A stretch of DNA of 24,579 bases from an uncultured Catenibacterium sp. (GCF_900764565.1 NZ_CAAFOM010000082.1:1-24579), one strand, 5' to 3'. Counted from the first letter of the stretch, positions 1 to 8,268 are shown. Notes: generated by a model from the letters alone, not told the origin. A program made the numbers and translations.

Positions 1-176
1 GCAACCTTATCCACCATTTAGCCTTGTATCAAGTTTCTGTTCGTACGCTCAAAGGAATTGCTACACCACTTCCTTCACTCCTACCTTTATGGTATCGGCT
101 TGTGGTTCACTACACTTGGTGGTAAATACCTGTGGTCGGTTTATCTCCGACTGAATTAGTGCCATGCCCGGCACAC
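1..176 (-). mobile_element. 5' end of a group II intron (partial)
   Basis: Read on the minus strand from 176, the segment starts with GTGTGCC, matching the GUGYG 5' splice-site consensus of group II introns. It continues as a run of short hairpins typical of domain I: GTGCC pairs with GGCAC across GGGCAT (about 159-174), and GTCGG pairs with CCGAC further in. No protein-coding frame fits. The intron lies in the same orientation as rpoE and starts on the base after the U-tract of the rpoE terminator. That position is the one preferred by bacterial class C introns, although the 5' end alone does not fix the class. The reverse transcriptase gene and domains V-VI would lie beyond the left edge. 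The call rests on remembered family sequence plus the boundary. Confidence 0.75.
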
Positions 177-207
177 AAAAAAAGAATAAGGATTTCTCCT
201 TATTCTT
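177..207 (-). terminator. Intrinsic terminator of argS-rpoE
   Basis: A perfect 11-bp stem (182-192 with 197-207) closes a four-base loop, followed on the minus strand by a run of T down to 177. The stem contains the rpoE stop codon. The last T touches the first base of the group II intron. Confidence 0.9.
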
Positions 208-538
208 CTTCACCATAGTTATCTTCAACTAAGCCTTCGTCTTCTTCTTCAGTGCTTTCTTCTGATTCATCTTCATTGTAGATATCATTCATATCGATAT
301 GCACTTCTTCGAATCTATGTCTTGTTCTAAGATCCCATTTGTTTTCACCAATAGTGATCATACGACCATCTAAGATCATATTTGTATAGAATAATGATTC
401 GTTATCTTCTTTCTGTTCTTCATCGAATTCTTTCTTTTCAGCAACTTCTTTCCAGATATCATAGAAGCTCATTGCTCCTGCTGATTTAGTAAGAATTTCG
501 AATGCGATATTAACCATTGACTCTTGTCTGTAATCCAT
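200..538 (-). CDS. rpoE: RNA polymerase delta subunit
   Basis: Delta is a small accessory subunit of Firmicutes RNA polymerase that speeds recycling of the enzyme and tunes promoter selectivity. Residues about 5-75 form the HARE-HTH N-terminal domain, including the segment FYDIWKEVAEKKEF and the closing NKWDLRTRHRFEEV. Residues 80-112 are a strongly acidic, disordered tail rich in Glu and Asp. At 112 residues it is shorter than the roughly 170-residue Bacillus protein, and the missing part is in the acidic tail. The ATG is preceded by GTAGGAGG at good distance. It lies 9 bases after argS and is presumably cotranscribed from the argS promoter. Its stop codon is built into the terminator stem. 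argS-rpoE neighbourhoods are familiar in Firmicutes. Confidence 0.92.
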   Translation of the reverse strand: MDYRQESMVNIAFEILTKSAGAMSFYDIWKEVAEKKEFDEEQKEDNESLFYTNMILDGRMITIGENKWDLRTRHRFEEVHIDMNDIYNEDESEESTEEEDEGLVEDNYGEEE

Positions 539-547
539 AGTAGCCTC

Positions 548-2209
548 CTACATCTTTTCTGGTGCATGTACACCAATTAAGTTTAATGCGTTCGCAAGTG
601 TAATACGTGTTGCTTCTACAAGTGCTAAACGCTGAGATGATAATTCTTTGTTTTCTTCATCAATTACATGACAGTCACCATAGAATGAATGGAATAACTG
701 AGCTAATTTCTGAATATAGTTTGCAATCTTATGAGGTGCTCTTGTACGAGCGGCATCATTGATTGTGTTCTTGAATTCATTAATGTGTTTTAATAATTCA
801 ATTTCTTTTGGATTATCAATCAATTCAAAGTGATTGGCAGGTTCAATGTTCTTTTCTGCTGCTGATCTCATGATTGAACACATTCTTGCATGTGCATACT
901 GTGCATAGTATACAGGGTTTTCATTCGACTGTGATTTAGCAAGTCCTAAATCAAAATCAAATGGTGTATTGGCTGCTTTCGCTACAAAGAAATAACGAGT
1001 TGCATCTACACCAATATCATCAATAAGATCACGAATAGTAACAGCGTTACCAGTACGTTTACTCATTTTAACAACTTCACCGTTTTCAACCATTCTTACC
1101 ATCTGTAAAATATCGATATTCAACTGATCTGCATTATAACCTAATGCCTGGATAGCTGCTTTCATACGGTTGATATAACCATGGTGGTCAGCACCAAGTA
1201 AGTCAACTAAGTAATCATAGCCTCTATTCATCTTACTTAAGTGATATGCAATATCTGGTGTGAAGTATGTATAACTTCCATCAGTTTTAATAAGAACACG
1301 GTCCTTATCATCACCAAAGTCAGTTGTTCTAAACCATAAGGCACCATCCTGTTCATATGTATAGCCTTTTTCTTTTAGTTTATTAAGTGCAGGTTCAATC
1401 TTATTACCTTCATATAAAGAAGTTTCAGAGAACCATACATCAAATGATACACGGAATTCCTTTAAGATATCTTTGATCTTCTGTAATTCGTGTTCAGTAC
1501 CAACTTTGCGGAAATAAGCAATTGCTTCTTCTTCAGTTAACTGAGTTAAAGCATCTCCTTCTTTTTCCTTGATACTCTTTGCAATATCAATGACATCCTG
1601 TCCCATATATCCATCTTCAGGAATTGGACGTTCAATATCAAATAATGCAAGATAACGGCTGTATAAAGATAATGCAAGGTTAGTGATCTGCTTACCTGCA
1701 TCATTAATATAATATTCTCTTGTTACATCATAGCCTGCTTTAGTCATGATACGACAGATAGAATCACCTACTGCAGCACCCTTTGCATGACCTAAGTGTA
1801 AGTCTCCTGTTGGGTTTGCAGAAACGAATTCTACGTTATATTTCTTTCCTTCACCGAAGTGAGTCTGTCCATAATTGTCCTTTTCTGAAAGTACTTCAGA
1901 AATTACTGAAGTAAGCGCATCATTTTTCATAAAGAAGTTAATAAAACCAGGCCCAGCAATTTCTACTTTTTCTACATGTGCTGCTTCCTGATCAAATGAA
2001 TCAACAATGGCTGTCGCAATTTCACGAGGATTCTTATGGAGTGTTCTTGTCAGCTGCATCGCAATGTTAGTAGAATAATCACCATGAGTAGAATCCTTAG
2101 GAATCTCAATCATGATATTTTCAGGGGTGATATCTACTGCTTCAAAGCACTTATTAACAGACTGACCAATGGCGATTTTTAGTGAGTTTTCAAGCTTATT
2201 TTCAGCCAT
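548..2209 (-). CDS. argS: Arginyl-tRNA synthetase
   Basis: Class I synthetase charging tRNA-Arg in the cytoplasm; 553 residues, normal for the bacterial enzyme. The ATP-binding HIGH motif appears as HLGH at residues 138-141 after the family-typical FVSANPTGDL, and the KMSKS loop as KMSKR at 382-386. The N-terminal Add-1 domain spans about 1-105. The C-terminal anticodon-binding domain ends GVHAPEKM, the usual ArgS terminus. The frame stays open for 21 codons upstream, but I place the start at 2209: AAGGAGG lies 6-7 bases before this ATG, and the residues MAENKLENSL begin the family N-terminus. The upstream extension would also cover the -10 box. Transcribed with rpoE. The roughly 68-base leader is too short for a T-box. 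Confidence 0.97.
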   Translation of the reverse strand: MAENKLENSLKIAIGQSVNKCFEAVDITPENIMIEIPKDSTHGDYSTNIAMQLTRTLHKNPREIATAIVDSFDQEAAHVEKVEIAGPGFINFFMKNDALTSVISEVLSEKDNYGQTHFGEGKKYNVEFVSANPTGDLHLGHAKGAAVGDSICRIMTKAGYDVTREYYINDAGKQITNLALSLYSRYLALFDIERPIPEDGYMGQDVIDIAKSIKEKEGDALTQLTEEEAIAYFRKVGTEHELQKIKDILKEFRVSFDVWFSETSLYEGNKIEPALNKLKEKGYTYEQDGALWFRTTDFGDDKDRVLIKTDGSYTYFTPDIAYHLSKMNRGYDYLVDLLGADHHGYINRMKAAIQALGYNADQLNIDILQMVRMVENGEVVKMSKRTGNAVTIRDLIDDIGVDATRYFFVAKAANTPFDFDLGLAKSQSNENPVYYAQYAHARMCSIMRSAAEKNIEPANHFELIDNPKEIELLKHINEFKNTINDAARTRAPHKIANYIQKLAQLFHSFYGDCHVIDEENKELSSQRLALVEATRITLANALNLIGVHAPEKM

Positions 2210-2244
2210 CTTGTATTCCTCCTTTTTTATTTCATACTCTAAAT

Positions 2245-2272
2245 AATGTATCACAAAATGTTGGACTGTCAA
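2245..2272 (-). promoter_or_regulatory. Promoter of argS-rpoE
   Basis: On the minus strand a perfect -35 TTGACA (2267-2272) is followed after 16 bases by TACATT (2245-2250), with a TG one base upstream making an extended -10. It begins just downstream of the cls stop codon, and no terminator separates cls from argS, so readthrough from cls is also possible. Confidence 0.75.
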
Positions 2273-2277
2273 GAATT

Positions 2278-3840
2278 TTATAGTAGAGGTGAGAATAATC
2301 TCAATAATCCTTCTACGAGTCCTTTAAAATGACGGCTGTCATCTATTTTTACAGGTGCACAGATTTCATTCATTTCTCTAAAGTCTCTCTTAATCGCAGA
2401 TAAGCATTCTGCTTCATATAATAAGACATTACATTCAAAATGAAGATAAAGAGAACGATAATCAAAATTGATTGTTCCTACTGTGGCTGCTTTACCATCT
2501 ACTAACATGACCTTTGCATGTAAGAAGCCTGGTAAGTATTCATACACCTCAATACCTGCACGAATGAGATCATAATAATAAGAACGTGTCACTCTAAAGA
2601 CAAGCTTCTTATCTGGTACATGAGGAACATATAATCTGATCTTAACACCATTCTTAGAAGCTAAGCATAATGCCTTCAACATGACATCATCAATAATAAA
2701 GTAAGGTGTCATAATATCAATACTTCTAGAAGCATGTGTAATCATATTTAAATAAACAGATTCTCCTACCCCTTCATCATCAAGCGGATCATCTCCATAA
2801 GGTAATACATAACCTGTATTCTTAAATGGTTCAGGATGGTAAGTATGAGGTTTAAACTGTTCTATATCTTCTCCATGGTATTCCTTATGATAGGCATAGA
2901 AGGTAGAAAGGAACATGGATGTGAGTGACCAGACAGCTTCTCCTTCTAATCGAATACCTGTATCCTTCCAATGTCCAAAACGCATTTTACAATTGATATA
3001 TTCATCAGCTAAGTTAAAACCTCCAGAATAACCAATATAACCATCAATAACACAGATCTTACGATGGTCTCTATGGTTCTGACTCAAAGAGAAGACTGGG
3101 ATAAAACGATTAAACATTACTGTTTTAATACCTGCTTCTTCTAGCTTCTTCGCAAAGTGAAGAGGTACAGTTGTAAAGGAACCGAAGTCATCAAAGATAA
3201 AACGAACATCAACACCTTCTTTGACCTTCTGTTTTAAAATACCCATGATAGTATCAAACATAAGACCTTTGGATACAATAAAGTATTCCATGAAGATAAA
3301 ATGTTTGGCATGTAGAAGATCTTTAATCATATCCTGATAGTTATAATCACTTAATGAATAATATTTACATTCTGTATGATTATAGATAGGAAATGATTGT
3401 CTATTGAGATAATCTAAAGAAATAATCTTCTTATTAATAATCTGATTTCTAATAACTGGATCCTGCTGTCTTGTTTGGTTGAAATATTGGACTTCTGGCT
3501 GAATCTTTCTTTTTAACCAGCGTGATGGTCTTTTATTACCTAATAAGAGATAGAGTAATCCTCCTGCATTAGGCAATAACATAATAAAGAAGATCCATGT
3601 CATCTTATAGTTAGAATTCTCATCTTTACTTATCAGATAGAAAATCATAAATGCGGAAAGTGAGATAAATAAGAAACGGACCACACCGTTAAAATCTGTG
3701 AGTAATGATGCAAAGTAAACAAGATAAATAGCCTGGATACAGATAAGCGCAATATAGATTACAATCGGACTCAATAAGAACTGAATAAAACGATAAAGAT
3801 ATTCAAAAAACAATGCTGTAAAACGTTTTATATACTTCAT
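2278..3840 (-). CDS. cls: Cardiolipin synthase, phospholipase D family
   Basis: Membrane enzyme that joins two phosphatidylglycerols into cardiolipin and glycerol. Two HxKxxxxD catalytic motifs are intact: HRKICVID at residues 259-266 and HAKVMLVD at 441-448, each followed by the family Gly-Gly/Thr-x-Asn-Phe sequences (SGGFNLADE, GTINFDYRS). Residues 15-46, 54-70 and 80-101 are membrane segments, as in bacterial Cls. At 520 residues it is close to the usual 480-510. The start ATG overlaps the stop of the DUF1934 gene in an ATGA, indicating translational coupling, with AAGGA about 10 bases upstream. It is the last gene of a three-gene overlapping unit. Why it sits with an HD phosphohydrolase is not evident from sequence. 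The subtype (clsA versus clsB-like) cannot be assigned, but the N-terminal membrane segments favour ClsA-like. Confidence 0.93.
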   Translation of the reverse strand: MKYIKRFTALFFEYLYRFIQFLLSPIVIYIALICIQAIYLVYFASLLTDFNGVVRFLFISLSAFMIFYLISKDENSNYKMTWIFFIMLLPNAGGLLYLLLGNKRPSRWLKRKIQPEVQYFNQTRQQDPVIRNQIINKKIISLDYLNRQSFPIYNHTECKYYSLSDYNYQDMIKDLLHAKHFIFMEYFIVSKGLMFDTIMGILKQKVKEGVDVRFIFDDFGSFTTVPLHFAKKLEEAGIKTVMFNRFIPVFSLSQNHRDHRKICVIDGYIGYSGGFNLADEYINCKMRFGHWKDTGIRLEGEAVWSLTSMFLSTFYAYHKEYHGEDIEQFKPHTYHPEPFKNTGYVLPYGDDPLDDEGVGESVYLNMITHASRSIDIMTPYFIIDDVMLKALCLASKNGVKIRLYVPHVPDKKLVFRVTRSYYYDLIRAGIEVYEYLPGFLHAKVMLVDGKAATVGTINFDYRSLYLHFECNVLLYEAECLSAIKRDFREMNEICAPVKIDDSRHFKGLVEGLLRLFSPLL

Positions 3841-4232
3841 GAAGGCATTCCTTCTTCATCTATATCAGAATAACGTACCATCATATAGGCTTTTGTCACA
3901 AGATGTTCCTGATCATAAAGTTCATAGATGAATTTCATTGTACCTTCTCTATATTCTAAAGAAATCACATTTGTATGAAGTTCTACAACACCATAAGGCA
4001 ATGTATATTTATTAGGTACACGCATATCCTTATTAAAATGTAAGACTGATTGATCATTCACAAGATGTACATGTGTATCATCATATTGAATACGCATAGG
4101 TTTTCCATCTACTTCAAAAGAGATATAATGAATCCCTTTGGCTTCATAATGGTCCCCTATCTCTTTATATTTCACTTTTTCTTTTACTGGACCATTCACC
4201 AATAAACATTCATAAGAAATTCTTTTTTTCAT
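3837..4232 (-). CDS. DUF1934 family beta-barrel protein (YwiB-like)
   Basis: Small cytoplasmic protein of 131 residues, probably a lipocalin-like beta-barrel; no biochemical function is established for the family that I know of. The pattern of alternating beta strands, the central MRIQYDD segment and the C-terminal IYELYDQ strand match DUF1934. In Bacillus the family member YwiB lies by argS, and the same proximity is seen here. Two adjacent ATGs (4235 and 4232) are possible. I prefer 4232 because AAGGAGG then lies 7 bases upstream rather than 4, and it forms a TGATG overlap with the HD gene stop. The 3' end overlaps the cls start by four bases. The function remains unknown. Confidence 0.8.
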   Translation of the reverse strand: MKKRISYECLLVNGPVKEKVKYKEIGDHYEAKGIHYISFEVDGKPMRIQYDDTHVHLVNDQSVLHFNKDMRVPNKYTLPYGVVELHTNVISLEYREGTMKFIYELYDQEHLVTKAYMMVRYSDIDEEGMPS

Positions 4233-5815
4233 CATTGTACCTCCTTAATTATATAGTTACCCTCTGTACGATACCCATTTTCTAAGTAAAAATCAAGAGA
4301 TTGTGAATAAGGGATTATCTTCACTACATGTATATGTTGTTTCTTAAAGAAATCCTCTATTGCAGCTAACACTTCTTTTTCATAAAATTCTCTACGGTCA
4401 TCAGGTAATAATACAATCTCTTCAACACAATCTTCAATAATATGTGCACATCCAATGACATGATCTTCCTGATAGAACTCTAAGAATATGCCTTCTTGTG
4501 ACCATTCTTTTAAAGTCTGTTCAAGAATATAATGAGTGCCTTGTGCATCCTTATAATTATCAAATGCCTGATACTTAAAAGAAGAACGGCGGATTACTTG
4601 TCTTGTAGAGAAGATCTTCTGATCCTGTTTGGCTTTACCTAATAATATAGCCTGTACAATTTCTGATTCTTCCGGTAAAGAACTGATTGTTCCATCTTCC
4701 TTAAGTATTTCTACTTCTTCTACATGTTTTACTTTCATACGCTTATAAGGGACCTGATTCATAATCGCATCACTTGTGACATAATAGCGAGGATCTAATC
4801 CTTCTTCTATGCATATCTTTCGTGTATTTTCATCATCTTCATCACCCTTAAGAGTACGATATTTAAACAATTTTCTTTCTAATAAACGAGTGGATAAATC
4901 CTTAAGGATTGGATCCTCTTCATCCATAAAGCATCTTATATAATAGAGTAATGATGTTTCATCCAGCTTCACAAATTGTTCAGGTGTAAAGTTCTCTTCT
5001 AAAAAAGGAATAAGAAGAGGAAATGAAGATTTAAAGGTATAGTTCTGTTTATATAGATCCTTTACACGTTTCATCACGCTCCCTAGAACCTGTTCATAGC
5101 TTCTAGATACGGGATGATAATAAACCTGCCAGTACATATAATAACGGGCTAGAATATAATCTTCTATTGCCTGGACACCGGATGATTTAAAGACAATACG
5201 GTTATCCACAATACGCATCGTACGTAGTATTCTTGATAAATCAAATTGTCCATAAGTCACACCACAGTTATAAGAATCACGTAGGAGATAATCCATACGA
5301 TCCGCATCTACCTGACTAGAGATCATCTGCACCAACATTGGTTTATCGGCTTTCTTTTCAATAATATTCGCTACATCTTCAGGTAAATGAGGATCTATTT
5401 GTGTGAGGACTTCATGAACTTCTGTATGTCCTCTAATAAGTGCTGTAGTCATTTCTTCATGATTATATTGGAAGATTCCTTCAAATGAATGAGAGAAAGG
5501 ACCATGTCCTAAATCATGTAATAATGCGGCACATAATACAGTGAGACGTTCATAGTCTGTTAAATGGTTTTTAACTTGATCTAATTCTGTCATTTGGCGT
5601 GTTATTTCATAAACACCTAAGGAATGTACAAAACGAGAATGTTCTGCACTAGGAAATACCATGGATGTACCTCCTAGCTGTTTAATACGTCTTAAACGCT
5701 GGAACTCTTTGGTATTAATAAGCTTCCAGATAGGCATATATTCAACACGTATATAATCATGGACGACATCTCTAAATACTTTAGTATCAAATAAACGATA
5801 GTCTTCTAAATGCAT
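4232..5815 (-). CDS. HD-domain phosphohydrolase (YwfO/dNTPase-like) with GNAT-like C-terminus
   Basis: Predicted metal-dependent deoxynucleoside triphosphate triphosphohydrolase, related to the COG1078 dNTPases of Gram-positive bacteria. Residues 57-64 (AEHSRFVH), the HD pair in LLHDLGHGPFSH (H100, D101) and the DADRMDYLLRD segment (170-180) supply the metal-binding set. Family members are about 430 residues; this one is 527. Residues roughly 440-527 look like the second half of a GNAT acetyltransferase, with VIGCAHIIEDC strands, a helix after LLPDDRREF and the closing SLDFYLENGYRTEG. However, the acetyl-CoA loop (normally R/QxxGxG/A) is not recognisable. GGAAGGTGAT precedes the ATG. First gene of an overlapping unit with DUF1934 and cls. 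The HD assignment is firm; the GNAT assignment is by pattern only. Confidence 0.85.
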   Translation of the reverse strand: MHLEDYRLFDTKVFRDVVHDYIRVEYMPIWKLINTKEFQRLRRIKQLGGTSMVFPSAEHSRFVHSLGVYEITRQMTELDQVKNHLTDYERLTVLCAALLHDLGHGPFSHSFEGIFQYNHEEMTTALIRGHTEVHEVLTQIDPHLPEDVANIIEKKADKPMLVQMISSQVDADRMDYLLRDSYNCGVTYGQFDLSRILRTMRIVDNRIVFKSSGVQAIEDYILARYYMYWQVYYHPVSRSYEQVLGSVMKRVKDLYKQNYTFKSSFPLLIPFLEENFTPEQFVKLDETSLLYYIRCFMDEEDPILKDLSTRLLERKLFKYRTLKGDEDDENTRKICIEEGLDPRYYVTSDAIMNQVPYKRMKVKHVEEVEILKEDGTISSLPEESEIVQAILLGKAKQDQKIFSTRQVIRRSSFKYQAFDNYKDAQGTHYILEQTLKEWSQEGIFLEFYQEDHVIGCAHIIEDCVEEIVLLPDDRREFYEKEVLAAIEDFFKKQHIHVVKIIPYSQSLDFYLENGYRTEGNYIIKEVQ

Positions 5816-5839
5816 GGTATCACCTTCCTTATTAGGCTT

Positions 5840-5869
5840 ATTTTATCATTTTTAGGAATTATTTGCGAA
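5840..5869 (-). promoter_or_regulatory. Candidate promoter of the HD-DUF1934-cls unit
   Basis: On the minus strand TAAAAT (5840-5845) has an upstream TG one base away, an extended -10. A weak -35, TTCGCA (5864-5869), lies 18 bases upstream. It overlaps the region used by the divergent phosphorylase promoter. Confidence 0.5.
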
Positions 5870-5879
5870 TGATATAGGT

Positions 5880-5885
5880 TATAAT
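5880..5885 (+). promoter_or_regulatory. -10 box of the purine nucleoside phosphorylase gene
   Basis: A consensus TATAAT lies 18 bases before the phosphorylase ATG. The -35 at the proper distance is poor, so either it is weak or an activator helps. GGAGGT follows as the ribosome binding site. Confidence 0.55.
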
Positions 5886-5903
5886 AGAGGTGGAGGTATA
5901 TTT

Positions 5904-6719
5904 ATGTATATTGATGAAATTTATGCTGCACGTGATTATATTCAGTCACGTTATAAAAATCCTATTGATGTTGCGATTGTATTAGGTTCAGGTTTAGGAC
6001 CACTTGCTGATGTGATTAATGAACCTGTAGAAATTGATTATAAGGATATTCCTTATTTCCCTGTTTCTACTGTACCAGGACATGCTGGTAAACTGATTAT
6101 TGGTGAAATTGGTGGTAAGACTGTTGCCTGTATGAAGGGACGTTTCCATTTCTATGAAGGCTATGATATGCAGAAAGTCACAATGCCTATTCGTGTATTT
6201 AGTGCTTTAGGTATTAAGAACCTTATCGTGACAAATGCCTGTGGTGGTGTAAGAGAAGATTTAAATCCAGGACAGATTGTAATCATTTCTGATCATTTAT
6301 CATTCATGATGCCATCACCTTTAAGAGGACCTAACCTAGATGACTTTGGACCACGTTTTAAGGATATGACTGATGTTTATACATCAACATTACGTAAACT
6401 TGCATTTGAATCCGCAAAGAAAGTGAATGTAGATGTTAAAGAAGGTGTGTATTGTTTCTTTAAAGGACCACAGTTTGAAACACCTGCAGAAATCAGAGCA
6501 TTCAAGACACTTGGTGCAGATATGGTAGGTATGTCTACAGTACCAGAAGCCATTGTCGCAAGACATTCTGATATGAAGATTCTAGGTATTTCATTAGTGA
6601 CTAATAAAGCGGCAGGACTATCAAATAATGAATTAAATCATATAGAAGTTATGGAAGCAGCCAATAGTGCAGAAGAAAGGCTTGTAAAGCTTGTAAAACA
6701 GATTTTAGAGGATATGTAA
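5904..6719 (+). CDS. punA: Purine nucleoside phosphorylase, trimeric PNP family
   Basis: Cytoplasmic enzyme that cleaves inosine and guanosine with phosphate to the base and ribose 1-phosphate, in purine salvage. Length 271 is normal. The phosphate-binding loop VLGSGLG is at 26-32, VPGHAGKL at 57-64 and KGRFHFYEGY at 78-87. The TNACGGV block is at 110-116. GPQFETPAEIR ends with the base-contacting Glu196, and VTNKAAG holds Asn234. These mark the low-molecular-mass trimeric family (PunA/PupG) rather than hexameric DeoD. The start is supported by GGAGGT 8 bases upstream. It is monocistronic: divergent from the HD gene and convergent with a GH1 gene, with a terminator between. punA and pupG are both used as names. 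Confidence 0.95.
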   Translation: MYIDEIYAARDYIQSRYKNPIDVAIVLGSGLGPLADVINEPVEIDYKDIPYFPVSTVPGHAGKLIIGEIGGKTVACMKGRFHFYEGYDMQKVTMPIRVFSALGIKNLIVTNACGGVREDLNPGQIVIISDHLSFMMPSPLRGPNLDDFGPRFKDMTDVYTSTLRKLAFESAKKVNVDVKEGVYCFFKGPQFETPAEIRAFKTLGADMVGMSTVPEAIVARHSDMKILGISLVTNKAAGLSNNELNHIEVMEAANSAEERLVKLVKQILEDM

Positions 6720-6726
6720 TAATAGT

Positions 6727-6751
6727 AAAGACCAGCTCGCGCTGGTCTTTT
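6727..6751 (+). terminator. Terminator between punA and the GH1 gene
   Basis: A perfect 10-bp stem (6727-6736 with 6741-6750) around a TCGC loop, ending in a short T run on the plus strand. It sits between convergent genes. On the minus strand the hairpin is also present, but with a weaker T tail (TTTACTATT). Confidence 0.85.
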
Positions 6752-6754
6752 GTG

Positions 6755-8218
6755 TTAGTCTAGATTTTCACCATTAGATTCAATGACTTTCTTATACCAG
6801 TAGAAAGAATCTTTCTTACTTCTCTTCATAGTACCAGTACCATCATCATGTTTATCTACATAAATAAAGCCATAACGTTTTCTCATTTCTCCAGTACCTG
6901 CAGAAACAAGGTCAATACAGCCCCAAGTTGTATAACCGATTAAATCAATACCTTCTTCAATCGCTTTGTCCATTTCTTTAATATGTGCACGGTAGTAATC
7001 AATTCTATAATCATCATGAATAGAACCATCTTCTTCTACTGTATCAAATGCACCTAAACCATTTTCTACAACCATTAATGGTAATTCATAACGGTCATAA
7101 ACAACTTCAAGATAGTATCTTAATCCCTGAGGATCTAATGCCCATCCCCAATCAGAATATGTTAAGTAAGGGTTACGTACACCAAATGACATATTACCAC
7201 CTACTGTATCTTCATTCTTATGAGTAGTAATAGCCTGAGACATATAATATGAGAATGTATAGAGATCAACAGTACCCTTCTTTAGTTCTTCTAGATCCTG
7301 TTCTGTGATATCTAATTCTACATTATGTTCCTTCCATAAGCGTTTTGCATATGTTGGATATTTACCTTTACACTGTACATCTCCACAATAGAAGATACCC
7401 TTTTCCCATTTATAACGATTAAAGAGAATATCTTTTGGATCAGAAGTCAATGGATAATAAGTAATACCACAGATCATACAGCCAATCTGGTAATTAGGAT
7501 CAATCGCATGACCAATCTGTACAGCTCTTGCGCTGGCTACAAACTGATAATGAAGATGCTGATAAGCTTCCTGGAAAGCTTCATCACTTGCATCATCTGG
7601 TAAGAAGTTAATTGTATTATTGATTTCATTAAATGTAAGCCAGTATTTAACTAATCCTTTGTATTCTTTAAAGATAGTAGTCACATACTTTTCATATAAT
7701 TCAATGAACTTTCTATCCTGCCAGTCACCATATTTTTCTTCTAATGCAAGTGGTGTATCAAAGTGCCAGATAGAAACAAGTGGTTCAATACCTGCGTTTC
7801 TTAGTTCTGTAAATACATTTCTATAGAAGTCTAAACCAGCCTGATTTGGTTCTGCTTCTTCTCCTGTAGGATAGATTCTAGACCATGAAATAGAAAGTCT
7901 GAACATCTTGAATCCCATTTCTTTAAGTAAGGCAATATCTTCCTTATAGTGATGATAGAAATCAATACCATCATGGTTAGGATAAAGTTCATCATCAAAG
8001 ACTGCAAAATGAGCCCCTTCTGGTAATTTAAAGCCATGGTTAGGTAATTTCTGTTTCTGACCATCCTTATCAATAAATGTAACCATTCTAGGAGTATTGA
8101 CTGTTCCTCCTGTAGTTACATCAGTACGGGCCATACCTCTTCCATCTACATTCCATGCCCCTTCACACTGATTGGCAGCAACTGCGCCACCCCAATAAAA
8201 ATCTTTACTAAATGTCAT
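6755..8218 (-). CDS. 6-phospho-beta-glucosidase, GH1 (BglA-like)
   Basis: Cytoplasmic hydrolase that splits PTS-phosphorylated beta-glucosides into glucose 6-phosphate and an aglycone or glucose. The full 487-residue GH1 barrel is present: N-terminal FYWGGAVAANQCEGAW, the acid/base Glu198 in TFNEIN, and the nucleophile Glu385 in VVENGLGAFD. Ser439, Lys447 and Tyr449 near the C-terminus match the Ser-Lys-Tyr set that holds the 6-phosphate, favouring a phospho-glycosidase over a plain beta-glucosidase. AGGAGG lies 7 bases before the ATG. It follows the glucosaminidase gene without a clear terminator between them, but has its own TATAAT. It shares about the same fold and motifs with the second GH1 gene at 17271-18701, though the two are clearly divergent. 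Exact substrate (cellobiose, arbutin/salicin, gentiobiose) cannot be read. Confidence 0.92.
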   Translation of the reverse strand: MTFSKDFYWGGAVAANQCEGAWNVDGRGMARTDVTTGGTVNTPRMVTFIDKDGQKQKLPNHGFKLPEGAHFAVFDDELYPNHDGIDFYHHYKEDIALLKEMGFKMFRLSISWSRIYPTGEEAEPNQAGLDFYRNVFTELRNAGIEPLVSIWHFDTPLALEEKYGDWQDRKFIELYEKYVTTIFKEYKGLVKYWLTFNEINNTINFLPDDASDEAFQEAYQHLHYQFVASARAVQIGHAIDPNYQIGCMICGITYYPLTSDPKDILFNRYKWEKGIFYCGDVQCKGKYPTYAKRLWKEHNVELDITEQDLEELKKGTVDLYTFSYYMSQAITTHKNEDTVGGNMSFGVRNPYLTYSDWGWALDPQGLRYYLEVVYDRYELPLMVVENGLGAFDTVEEDGSIHDDYRIDYYRAHIKEMDKAIEEGIDLIGYTTWGCIDLVSAGTGEMRKRYGFIYVDKHDDGTGTMKRSKKDSFYWYKKVIESNGENLD

Positions 8219-8239
8219 TGTTGTTTCCTCCTGACTAGT

Positions 8240-8268
8240 ATTATAAATAATTCTTTAAAAATATTCTA
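8240..8268 (-). promoter_or_regulatory. Candidate promoter of the first GH1 gene
   Basis: A consensus TATAAT on the minus strand (8240-8245) is about 20 bases before the start codon. The -35 at 17 bases is weak (TAGAAT, 8263-8268), suggesting regulation. AGAAT occurs twice, 13 bases apart, in this stretch. No RAT-type antiterminator hairpin was seen. Confidence 0.45.

Noticed and set aside
2210..2272. N-terminal extension of argS by 21 codons
   Set aside because: It would include the -10 and -35 of the argS promoter and the AAGGAGG ribosome site that points to the ATG at 2209.
2210..2277. Possible T-box leader for argS
   Set aside because: Only 68 bases separate cls and argS, too short, and no terminator/antiterminator pair is visible.
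7620..7826. Plus-strand open frame antisense to the first GH1 gene, and a similar one at 18199-18405 in the second
   Set aside because: Both mirror the same GH1 region around the acid/base Glu, so their similarity reflects the sense genes. No ribosome site or domain.
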